Shown here: piece by piece, positions 32,794 to 40,370 of the stretch
Numbering within the stretch: position 1 is the stretch's first letter
Layout: each line of letters begins with the position of its first letter
NCBI GenBank assembly: GCA_903644075.1
Contig: CAHJXH010000008.1
Span: 1-42,599 of the forward strand
Reading direction: 5' to 3'
Length of the DNA stretch: 42,599 bases
DNA from: Sphingobacteriaceae bacterium
GTDB lineage: Bacteria; Bacteroidota; Bacteroidia; Sphingobacteriales; Sphingobacteriaceae
Notes under the pieces: model-generated
Told to the model about the DNA's origin: nothing
Databases searched by the model: none
The model's input: only the letters and a program-made list of their open reading frames with translations
Position numbers and translations under genes: made by a program

Positions 32794-33903
32794 ATGAAAA
32801 TCAAATGCCTGGTACTCTTATCCACAATTTTATTTTATCAATTAAGCTTCGGTCAGCCGAATTCTAAAACCTCGGCTATCATCACGCAATTTAGCAATCA
32901 ATTAAACACCGATTTGCAGAAAGATAACCTGCATGGTAGTATATCTGCTGCCATCGTACAAAATAATAAGATCATTTGGGCAGGTGCCTTTGGTTATTCG
33001 AAGTTTGAAAAAGACCTGCTTGCTGATACAGATAATATCTACCGCATAGGCTCTATCACTAAAACTTTTACCGCTACTTTATTAATGCTTTTGGTAGAAG
33101 AAGGCAAAATAAAACTGGATGAGCCGGTTGAAAAATATTTGCCAGAAGTGAAAAAATTGATCGGGTATGATCAAGTGCATCAAATTACCTTTCGGCAATT
33201 AGCTTCGCACACTTCCGGGTTAAATCGAGAACCAGATCTAAAAGGCGCTGATGTTGGGCCACTTAATGAGTGGGAAGAAAAAGTGCTGACCTGTATTACC
33301 AAAACATCTTTCCGCAGTAAACCAGCCGAACAGTATTGGTATAGCAATATCGGTTATGCAATATTAGGACTGGCACTCTCGCGGGCTACCGGTGTTCCTT
33401 ATATGCAAATGGTGCAGCAGCGAATTTTTATGCCTTTGAAGATGAATAATACCTTCTTCAGCCTGCCAGACGATAAATTGCCCCACATGGCTGAAGGTAA
33501 TTCAAATGGAGGCAATAAGAATAATATGGAACAACCCCGGCTTGAACTAAAAGGACGTGGTTACAAAGTACCAAACGGCGGCATTTATTCAACGCCGCGC
33601 GACCTGGCTAAGTTTGCAATGGCACTTGCCGGACAAACTAAATTACTAAGCACACAAAGCCGGGAACAAATGCAGGAAGTACCGGCTGGCGGTAAAGGAT
33701 ACGGCCTGGGTTTAGCTTTATATAAAAAAGAAGATTTAGACGAGATAGAGCATGATGGCTCGGTACCAGGCTATGTTGCCGAGATGGCTATTGATAAATC
33801 GAGCGGTTATGCAGTTATAATGATGCGTAATTATAATATTGGTGGTACTGAGCTCAACGCTACCGCAAATTCATTGTTGAAAGCTTTGAAGGGGGGTAAT
33901 TAA
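32794..33903 (+). CDS. Serine hydrolase, class C beta-lactamase/penicillin-binding-protein-like
   Basis: Starting at the ATG at 32794, this is a 369-residue protein with a Sec signal (MKIKCLVLLSTILFYQLSFG). The frame is open to a TTG at 32776, but the signal peptide argues for the later start. Active-site motifs are Ser87-x-x-Lys90 in GSITKTF, Tyr183-Ser-Asn185 in YWYSNIGYA, and His320-Asp-Gly322 in EHDGSVPGY. These fit the class C beta-lactamase/esterase/D-peptidase superfamily (COG1680). The true substrate may be a peptide, an ester or a beta-lactam. Inverted copies of one hairpin repeat lie on both sides. Confidence 0.9.
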   Translation: MKIKCLVLLSTILFYQLSFGQPNSKTSAIITQFSNQLNTDLQKDNLHGSISAAIVQNNKIIWAGAFGYSKFEKDLLADTDNIYRIGSITKTFTATLLMLLVEEGKIKLDEPVEKYLPEVKKLIGYDQVHQITFRQLASHTSGLNREPDLKGADVGPLNEWEEKVLTCITKTSFRSKPAEQYWYSNIGYAILGLALSRATGVPYMQMVQQRIFMPLKMNNTFFSLPDDKLPHMAEGNSNGGNKNNMEQPRLELKGRGYKVPNGGIYSTPRDLAKFAMALAGQTKLLSTQSREQMQEVPAGGKGYGLGLALYKKEDLDEIEHDGSVPGYVAEMAIDKSSGYAVIMMRNYNIGGTELNATANSLLKALKGGN

Positions 33904-33905
33904 TT

Positions 33906-33978
33906 AAAAAGAGGCACAATATATTGTGCCTCTACAATTTATATTTTACGTAGAGACACAATACTTTGTGTCTCTTTT
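33906..33978. repeat. Palindromic repeat R11 between convergent genes
   Basis: This hairpin consists of a left half gaggcacaatatattgtgcc and a right half gagacacaatactttgtgtc. It is an inverted near-copy of R9. Lying between the convergent serine hydrolase and GH2 genes, it may act as a bidirectional terminator. Confidence 0.8.
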
Positions 33979-33986
33979 GCTCTTTT

Positions 33987-36422
33987 CTATTTAACCTTTA
34001 TAACCACACTTGCACCCTGCAAGCCTTCACTCTCAGCAGTTAAATTAACAGCCCCGGCTTTTTCTTTAGCCTGGATAATAGCCAATGCCAAGCCATGAAA
34101 TGCCTTACGATAACTGGCTTTAAATGGATCGTGACTAACAGGGTCGCCGTTATCAACGCTGGCGATGAAACCCTGACCGTTAATTTTAAAGTTTACCCGG
34201 TTTTCGGCATCGGGTACTATGTTGCCATCTTTGTCTAATATTTTAACAGTTACGAATGACATGTCTTTGCCATCGGCCTTAATACTGTTACGATCGGCAA
34301 TCAGTTCAATTTTGGCAGGTTTGCCGGCGGTGTTAATGGTGCGGGTTAAAACTACTTTACCATTTAAGCGCGAAACTGCTTTCAATGTTCCGGCTTCAAA
34401 CGGCACGCGCCACATTACGTGCAGGTCTTCGCCTTGTTTCTTTTTAATGCCTAATGATTTTCCGTTCAGAAATAGTTCAACCTCATCGGCATGATTATAA
34501 TAGGCCCAGATATCTACTACTTTACCTGGTTTCCAGTTCCAATGCGGGAAAATGTGGAGCACCGGTTTATCAGTCCACTCGCTTTGGTACATATAGTAAA
34601 CATCTTTCGGGAACCCTGCCAGATCTATAATGCCGAAGTACGAGCTGCGCGAAGGCCAGCTATAAGGGGTAGGTTCGCCCAGGTAATCGAAGCCGGTCCA
34701 GATGTACATGCCCGATAGGTAATCATGCTTTTTAATCAGTTTCCAGGTTTCCTCATGCAGCGATCCCCAAGGGGCCGAAACATTATCATAAGCAGAAACT
34801 ACATTGCCATTACCGTCCGGATTGTCAAAAGGTTTATCCCATTTTACAGGCCACCTGCGGATACTGTCTGAAGGCATATCATAAAACCCACGTGTTTCCA
34901 ACGCCGAAGTAGTCTCAGTGCCGATAAATTTCATACCCGGAAAATCCTCATGGAACTTTTCGTAAAGCTGGTGATGGTAATTATAACCAACCAAATCAAT
35001 AGCACCCGATTTAACGATCTGGTTGTTTTTATTCGGCTGATCGTTAGCCGTAGTAATTGGTCGGCTTTGATCCAGACTGTGTACTATGCGTGCCAGTTCG
35101 GGCGCTATACGCAAGGCAGCAGTATCGGCCTGTTGCGGAATTTCGTTACCGATACTCCAGATGAAAACACTCGGGTGGTTACGATCGCGCAAAATCTGAT
35201 CTTGCAGATCGCGTTTGTGCCATTGTTTAAAGTACAGGTGGTAATCGTAATCAACCTTGCCTTTTTCCCAGCAATCGAAAGCCTCGTCCATTACAATGAA
35301 ACCCATTTTATCACACAGGTCTAAAAGCTCGGGTGCAGGCGGATTGTGTGAGGTGCGGATACCGTTACAGCCCATCTCTTTCAAAATCTGCAGCTGGCGT
35401 TCTAAAGCGCGGGTATTAACCGCGGACCCCAAGCTGCCCAGATCGTGGTGATCGCACACGCCTAAAATTTTAACGGGCTTGCCGTTCAGGATAAATCCTT
35501 TATCTGAATCAAATACAAATGAGCGGATACCCACATTAGTGGTATAGCTATCTAAAACAGTTTTCCCCTGCATAATCTTAGTAACTGCTTTATACAAATA
35601 AGGCTGATCGATTGACCAAAGTGTAGGGGCCTTAACAGTTAAGGTTTGATTTATTGTTGATATAGAATCAGATAAATTAAGATTGCTTTTGAGGTTACTT
35701 ACTACCACTTTGCCCTGTGCATTGTAAATAGTAGTACTTACATTAATGCTTGATGTCGGCATTTTTAAGCGCACTTTAGTACTCACCAAAACATCAGCCG
35801 ATTGTGCATTTACTTTCGGCGTGCTTACATAAGTACCCCATTGGTTAACCGCAATTTTATTGGTTTTAACCAGCCAAACATTACGGTAAATACCCGAACC
35901 CGAGTACCAGCGCGAGTTAGGCTGAACAGAGTTATCAACTTTAACCACAATTACGTTGCTGCCGCCAAATTTAAGATAGGGGGTAAGCTCATAACGGAAA
36001 GAGATATAACCGTTAGGCCTGAAACCTAAATGATGGCCATTAATCCATACGTCGCTTTTTTGGTAAACGCCATCGAAATCAATATAAATAACTTTGTTTT
36101 TATCAGTAGCCGGTATGGTGAATGTTTTGCGGTACCAGCCGAGGCCGCCCGGTAAAGCGCCGCCTTCCGGTTTGGCAGGGTTGTCTTTGCTGAAGGTACC
36201 TTCAATGCTCCAGTCGTGCGGCAAATCGAGTTGTCGCCAGCTTTTGTCGTTAAATGATGTGTTTTCTACGTTCTTATCATCGCCCAAATGGAAACGCCAG
36301 CCTTTATCAAAATCGAGGATTGTGCGGCCTGTTTGTGCTTTTAGTGCATAGAAAGGCATAAACAACATCGCAAAAAGCAATGCAGCGGCGACCGTAACGG
36401 TCTGTTTTTTAACTGGAAGCAT
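33987..36422 (-). CDS. Secreted glycoside hydrolase family 2 protein (beta-galactosidase-like)
   Basis: An 811-residue enzyme with a signal peptide at about residues 1-30 (AALLFAMLFMPFYALKA). Domain order: sugar-binding domain (WRQLDLPHDWSIEG, then YQKSDVWINGHHLGFRPNGY), an Ig-like domain, a TIM barrel with GIRTSHNPP, acid/base Glu427 in WSIGNE, and likely nucleophile Glu503 in GTETTSA. A DUF4982-like domain and a C-terminal Ig-like domain (AKIELIADRNSIKADG) follow. This fits GH2 beta-galactosidases/glucuronidases used for plant polysaccharides. No SusC/D pair lies nearby. The exact sugar is unknown. Confidence 0.93.
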   Translation of the reverse strand: MLPVKKQTVTVAAALLFAMLFMPFYALKAQTGRTILDFDKGWRFHLGDDKNVENTSFNDKSWRQLDLPHDWSIEGTFSKDNPAKPEGGALPGGLGWYRKTFTIPATDKNKVIYIDFDGVYQKSDVWINGHHLGFRPNGYISFRYELTPYLKFGGSNVIVVKVDNSVQPNSRWYSGSGIYRNVWLVKTNKIAVNQWGTYVSTPKVNAQSADVLVSTKVRLKMPTSSINVSTTIYNAQGKVVVSNLKSNLNLSDSISTINQTLTVKAPTLWSIDQPYLYKAVTKIMQGKTVLDSYTTNVGIRSFVFDSDKGFILNGKPVKILGVCDHHDLGSLGSAVNTRALERQLQILKEMGCNGIRTSHNPPAPELLDLCDKMGFIVMDEAFDCWEKGKVDYDYHLYFKQWHKRDLQDQILRDRNHPSVFIWSIGNEIPQQADTAALRIAPELARIVHSLDQSRPITTANDQPNKNNQIVKSGAIDLVGYNYHHQLYEKFHEDFPGMKFIGTETTSALETRGFYDMPSDSIRRWPVKWDKPFDNPDGNGNVVSAYDNVSAPWGSLHEETWKLIKKHDYLSGMYIWTGFDYLGEPTPYSWPSRSSYFGIIDLAGFPKDVYYMYQSEWTDKPVLHIFPHWNWKPGKVVDIWAYYNHADEVELFLNGKSLGIKKKQGEDLHVMWRVPFEAGTLKAVSRLNGKVVLTRTINTAGKPAKIELIADRNSIKADGKDMSFVTVKILDKDGNIVPDAENRVNFKINGQGFIASVDNGDPVSHDPFKASYRKAFHGLALAIIQAKEKAGAVNLTAESEGLQGASVVIKVK

Positions 36423-36480
36423 TAGTATGTGGTTTAACTGTAAAGCAGACAGTAAATATAATATTATTTAAAATATATTA

Positions 36481-36960
36481 TCAAAAATTAAATGAAGCAT
36501 CGGCCTCCGGATTGTCCAGCTTTGTGCTTTTGCGCTCGCCGTTTACGGTAGTATGTATCATGTTAATCTGTTCGGGGTGGGCGGTATATAACAGATCATC
36601 GTGCACGGTAACCTGTTTTACTTTGCTGATGCCCTTTACTTCGAAATAGCTCCATGCACCATCTTCCTGTATCTCATAGCCAACAAAGTTGAGCGTAAGC
36701 GGTTTACCATCGGCTTTAATGCTGAGGTGTTTTTTTATGTACTCGGCAATCAGCTGGTTTAGCTGTGCTTTATCTTTAGGTTTTACGATGTCGATACCGG
36801 GGTGGGCTGTTTTATTCAGCTCGCGTTCCAGGTCATCGTAAAACATACGGCAGCTAATTTCTATCGACTGGTTTTTGGCGTTATGGTTGATCTCGGTAAC
36901 GCTAACATAGAAGGGATGGAACAGCGCGAACCAGCAAATGCTTAAAATTTGTAACATCAT
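36481..36960 (-). CDS. DUF6702 family protein
   Basis: A 159-residue protein starting with a hydrophobic stretch (MMLQILSICWFALFHPFYVSV), probably a signal peptide or anchor. The rest fits DUF6702: HPFYVSVTEINHNAKNQSIEISCRMFYDDLERELN, then LSIKADGKPLTLNFVGYEIQEDGAWSYFEVKG. The role is unknown. It is divergent from the HupE/UreJ-like gene across 60 bp. DUF6702, HupE/UreJ and an M1 peptidase frequently sit together in Bacteroidota, suggesting a common envelope or metal-related task (inference). Confidence 0.85.
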   Translation of the reverse strand: MMLQILSICWFALFHPFYVSVTEINHNAKNQSIEISCRMFYDDLERELNKTAHPGIDIVKPKDKAQLNQLIAEYIKKHLSIKADGKPLTLNFVGYEIQEDGAWSYFEVKGISKVKQVTVHDDLLYTAHPEQINMIHTTVNGERKSTKLDNPEADASFNF

Positions 36961-37020
36961 TGTGTTAGTACATGGATTTTAGGCCAAAATACGCTATTAT
37001 TATCCTTTTATTTTTACCCC

Positions 37021-37611
37021 GTGCAGGATTTTGGTTTATATTTCGAGTTAGGTTGGCAACATATATGTAATTGGGCGGGATATGACCATATTTTATTTGT
37101 AACTGTACTCTGCGGAACGTATTTATTGGCCGATTGGCGTAAAGTTTTAATTTTAGTTACGGCTTTTACCATCGGGCATTCCATAACATTGGCATTGAGC
37201 GTGTTAAATGTTATCCATATTAATAGTTCTTTGATCGAATTTCTGATTCCTGTTACTATTGTGTTCACCAGTTTGGTCAACATCTTAAAGCCCCTACGTA
37301 GCGAGGCCACCATGAAGCTGAATTATGTACTGGCTATGTTTTTTGGGCTGATACATGGTATGGGCTTCTCTAATTATTTAAAAAGTTTGCTGGGTACCAG
37401 CACTAATATAGTAGGGCAGTTATTTGCTTTTAACATCGGGCTCGAATTTGGGCAGGTGTTAATTGTACTTACGGCACTGCTTATATCTTTTTTGTGTATC
37501 AATTTTGCCAAAGTAAAACGCCGCGACTGGACAGTGTTCCTGTCGTCGGCTATCTTCGGCATTGCTTTTATCATGTGTATAGAACGTTTTCAATTAATAA
37601 AATTTAGATGA
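37021..37611 (+). CDS. HupE/UreJ family membrane protein
   Basis: A 196-residue protein with about six membrane helices. Conserved His residues are visible in AGYDHILFV, FTIGHSITLAL and FFGLIHGMGFSNYL, which is the histidine pattern of HupE/UreJ-type nickel or cobalt permeases. No hydrogenase or urease genes are present here. The start is GTG at 37021, chosen because the family begins close to this (QDFGLYFELGWQHI) and no in-frame ATG lies upstream. It overlaps the M1 peptidase gene by 4 nt (ATGA), so both are co-translated. Confidence 0.9.
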   Translation: MQDFGLYFELGWQHICNWAGYDHILFVTVLCGTYLLADWRKVLILVTAFTIGHSITLALSVLNVIHINSSLIEFLIPVTIVFTSLVNILKPLRSEATMKLNYVLAMFFGLIHGMGFSNYLKSLLGTSTNIVGQLFAFNIGLEFGQVLIVLTALLISFLCINFAKVKRRDWTVFLSSAIFGIAFIMCIERFQLIKFR

Positions 37612-39944
37612 GAAAAATCTACGTTTCAGTTTTTGCTTTACTACTGGGTTCTACCGCTTTTGCGCAGAACGACAACAACCCAAAATCGAACCACGGCAAC
37701 AAGTTTGAGCAGTTGGGCCAAATGCTGGCCGACCCGAACGAATACCGTTCGGCATCAGGCGCACCGGGACCAAAGTACTGGCAGCAGAAAGCCGATTACG
37801 ACATTAGCGCTACGCTTGATGACGATAAACAGCGGTTGGATGGTGTTGAAACTATAACTTATTATAATAACTCGCCCGATCTACTGACTTATATGTGGAT
37901 TCAGCTTGATGAGAACCAGCACAAAAAAGATGGTGAAAGCGCCAAGTTTGACGAGAGCAAAATGAAGGACAAAATGACCCTGCGCGAACTGCAAGGCATT
38001 ATGGGCCATAACCTCGATCTGGGCGATCATATCGTTTCTATTAAAGACGAGGCCGGTAACCCGCTTACCTACATCATCAACGAAACCATGATGCGTGTGG
38101 AATTACCACAAACGCTTAAACCGGGCGCTAAATTTAAATTTAAAATTGCCTGGTGGTATAATATATCCGACCGTTTAACTATTGGCGGTCGCGGTGGTTA
38201 CGAGTATTTCCCCGAGGATAAAAACTACCTGTACACCATGGCGCAGTGGTACCCGCGTATGGCGGTTTACAGCGATTTCCAGGGATGGCAAAACAAGCAA
38301 TTTACAGGCCGCGGTGAGTTTGCTTTAACCTTTGGCGATTTTAAAGTGCACCTGAACGTACCTGCCGATCATTTTGTGGGTGGTACCGGTGTATGCTCTA
38401 ACTACGCACAAACGCTTACTTCTGGTCAACTACACCGCTGGGAGCAGGCACAAACTGCCAAAGAGCCTGTTGAAATTGTAACCCTTGCCGAAGTTAAAAA
38501 GCAAATGCAAGGCCACGCCACTGCCCGCAAAACATGGGAGTTGCATGCCGAAAACGTGCGAGATTTTGCCTGGGTATCATCACGCCGTGTGGTGTGGGAT
38601 GCTATGGCTACGCATATTGATGGTGGTAAAACTGTAATGGCGATGTCTATCTACGGCCCGGAAGCTTATCCGCTGTACCGTCGTTACTCTACCAAACTGG
38701 TTGCGCACACATTGAAAGTTTATTCTAAACATACCTTCCCTTATCCGTACCCGGCTGCAACCTCGGTAGAGGCATCAAACGGTATGGAGTACCCGATGAT
38801 CTGTTTCAACAACGGCCGTGCTGATAAAGACGGTACTTACAGTGAAGCGGTTAAATACGCCATGACCGGGGTAATTATTCACGAGGTTGGTCATAACTTT
38901 TTCCCGATGATCGTTAACTCCGACGAGCGCCAGTGGACCTGGATGGACGAAGGTTTAAACACCTTCTGCCAGTTCTTGGCCGAGCAGGAGTGGGACAACA
39001 AATACCCATCGCAACGCGGCCCTGCTGCCAAGATTGTTGATTACATGAAGCTACCTGCCGATCAGCTGGAACCGATCATGACCAACTCTGAGAATATTGT
39101 TCGCTTCGGTCCTAACGCTTATGCAAAACCGGCTACGGCCTTAAATATTCTGCGCGAAACCGTAATGGGCCGCCAGCTATTTGATTATGCCTTTAAAACC
39201 TACGCACATCGCTGGGCATTTAAGCACCCAACTCCAACCGACTTTTTCCGCACGATGGAAGATGCTTCGGCTGTTGACCTGGATTGGTTCTGGAGAGGCT
39301 GGTTCTACGGAATAGACCCGGTTGATATTTCGTTAGACAGTGTTAAATATTATCGCTTAGATACTAAAAACCCTGAACTGGAAGGTGGCTACAATAAAGC
39401 AATGGCTAATAGGAATACGCAACACATCAGCGCGCAGCGTAATAAAGAAGAAGGCATTAAATTTGCTGTAGAGGGCGATACTTCCCTGCAAGATTTTTAC
39501 GGTAAGTACGATAAATTTGCGGCAACCCCGTTAAGCAAAAAAAGCTACCAGACTTTATATGATGCTCTGAGCCCGGAAGAAAAGAAATTTTATGAAAACA
39601 AAAACTTCTTCTACGAGCTCGACCTCAGCAATAAAGGCGGTTGCGTAATGCCATTAATTATCGAGTGGACTTATGCTGACGGTACTAAAGAAGTTGAACG
39701 TATTTCGGCCTATATCTGGCGTAAAAACGAGAGAAACATCACCAAGGTATTTGCCAAAACCAAAGAAGTAAAGTCGATTAAAATAGATCCGTTTAAAGAA
39801 ACGGCCGATATAGACGAGAACAATAACTCGTGGCCACGTGAATACACACCATCAAGGTTCGAACTGTTTAAAAGCCAGGCCGGCCCAAGAGGTGCATCAT
39901 CAGGCACTAATCCGATGAAAGAATCATTGCAAAAATCAAACTAA
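37608..39944 (+). CDS. M1 family metallopeptidase, secreted
   Basis: A 778-residue protein with a Sec signal (MRKIYVSVFALLLGSTAFAQ). The zinc site HEVGH is at residues 425-429 and the third ligand Glu448 in WTWMDEGLNTF follows at the usual spacing. The exopeptidase motif near residue 390 reads NGMEYP, close to the GxMEN of M1 aminopeptidases. It has an N-terminal beta domain (residues about 45-250) and a long C-terminal part. It shares a 4-nt overlap with the HupE-like gene. Its stop codon is part of the terminator hairpin that follows. It probably cleaves peptides in the periplasm. Confidence 0.93.
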   Translation: MRKIYVSVFALLLGSTAFAQNDNNPKSNHGNKFEQLGQMLADPNEYRSASGAPGPKYWQQKADYDISATLDDDKQRLDGVETITYYNNSPDLLTYMWIQLDENQHKKDGESAKFDESKMKDKMTLRELQGIMGHNLDLGDHIVSIKDEAGNPLTYIINETMMRVELPQTLKPGAKFKFKIAWWYNISDRLTIGGRGGYEYFPEDKNYLYTMAQWYPRMAVYSDFQGWQNKQFTGRGEFALTFGDFKVHLNVPADHFVGGTGVCSNYAQTLTSGQLHRWEQAQTAKEPVEIVTLAEVKKQMQGHATARKTWELHAENVRDFAWVSSRRVVWDAMATHIDGGKTVMAMSIYGPEAYPLYRRYSTKLVAHTLKVYSKHTFPYPYPAATSVEASNGMEYPMICFNNGRADKDGTYSEAVKYAMTGVIIHEVGHNFFPMIVNSDERQWTWMDEGLNTFCQFLAEQEWDNKYPSQRGPAAKIVDYMKLPADQLEPIMTNSENIVRFGPNAYAKPATALNILRETVMGRQLFDYAFKTYAHRWAFKHPTPTDFFRTMEDASAVDLDWFWRGWFYGIDPVDISLDSVKYYRLDTKNPELEGGYNKAMANRNTQHISAQRNKEEGIKFAVEGDTSLQDFYGKYDKFAATPLSKKSYQTLYDALSPEEKKFYENKNFFYELDLSNKGGCVMPLIIEWTYADGTKEVERISAYIWRKNERNITKVFAKTKEVKSIKIDPFKETADIDENNNSWPREYTPSRFELFKSQAGPRGASSGTNPMKESLQKSN

Positions 39945-39980
39945 CAAGAAGCCCCGATGAAAATCGGGGCTTCTTGTTTT
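39943..39980 (+). terminator. Terminator of the HupE-M1 operon, overlapping the stop codon
   Basis: A long stem, aacaagaagccccgat and atcggggcttcttgtt with a GAAA tetraloop, starts inside the TAA stop of the M1 gene and is followed by a short T-run. Confidence 0.9.
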
Positions 39981-39987
39981 ATCAAAC

Positions 39988-40252
39988 TTTGTCATTCAGG
40001 GCGATAGCGAAGAATCTTCTGCATTTGATAAGTCGCCGTTATACCTGTATAGTGTTCTTGTCGCGTGAAGAAGATTCTTCGCTACCACTACCCATGACAT
40101 GTTTATTAAGTGGCTGATTTTCAAACATGTCATTAAACCCTTAGAGGCCCCGGATTTTATAACTACCCATGACATGTTTATTAAGTGGCTGATTTTCAAA
40201 CATGTCATTAAACCATTAGAGGCCCCGGATTTTATAACTCAGAATGACAAAA
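39988..40252. repeat. Palindromic repeat R12, interrupted by tandem units
   Basis: The outer ends tttgtcattc and gaatgacaaa pair, and inner arms gcgaagaatcttct (40012-) and agaagattcttcgc (-40082) pair. The right arm is split between 40087 and 40238 by two tandem 75-bp units. Apart from these, the 426-bp gap before ispG holds repeat R13 and a promoter. Confidence 0.7.
40088..40237. repeat. Two tandem 75-bp repeats, each with a strong hairpin
   Basis: Unit 1 is 40088-40162 and unit 2 is 40163-40237; they differ at one base (accc versus acca). Each contains a perfect 11-bp inverted repeat, atgacatgttt and aaacatgtcat, with an 18-nt loop. An open frame runs across both units but shows no coding character. 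Confidence 0.9.
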
Positions 40253-40297
40253 TTGGAATTAAGTTACTGCACGCTTCTTGTTTTATGATATGTTTTG

Positions 40298-40330
40298 ACT
40301 CCCTCTCCTTTGGGGAGGGTTGGGGAGAGG
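40298..40330. repeat. Short hairpin repeat R13
   Basis: The hairpin ctccctctcctttggggag followed by ggttggggagagg belongs to the R3/R4 family. Its right end supplies the TTG that could serve as the -33 element of the ispG promoter. Confidence 0.6.
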
Positions 40331-40342
40331 TTATATAATCCT

Positions 40343-40350
40343 TATCTTTG
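40343..40350 (+). promoter_or_regulatory. ispG promoter, -7 box
   Basis: TATCTTTG matches TAnnTTTG exactly, lies 20 nt before the ATG at 40371, and has a TTG at 40320-40322 with a 20-bp spacer, as expected for a Bacteroidota primary sigma promoter. Confidence 0.6.
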
Positions 40351-40370
40351 CATTATCAATTGATTGCTTT

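Noticed and set aside
40088-40237. Possible CRISPR-like array
   Set aside because: The two units are directly adjacent and identical throughout, without variable spacers, and no cas genes are near.
40099-40338. Open frame across the tandem 75-bp units, encoding a repeated peptide
   Set aside because: The frame exists only because the 75-bp unit is a multiple of 3 and lacks stops. It has no signal, no family resemblance and ends in hairpin R13; the minus strand is open there for the same reason.
40320-40370. Upstream start for IspG
   Set aside because: The extra residues are encoded by repeat R13 and the promoter box; the ATG at 40371 fits the family start better.
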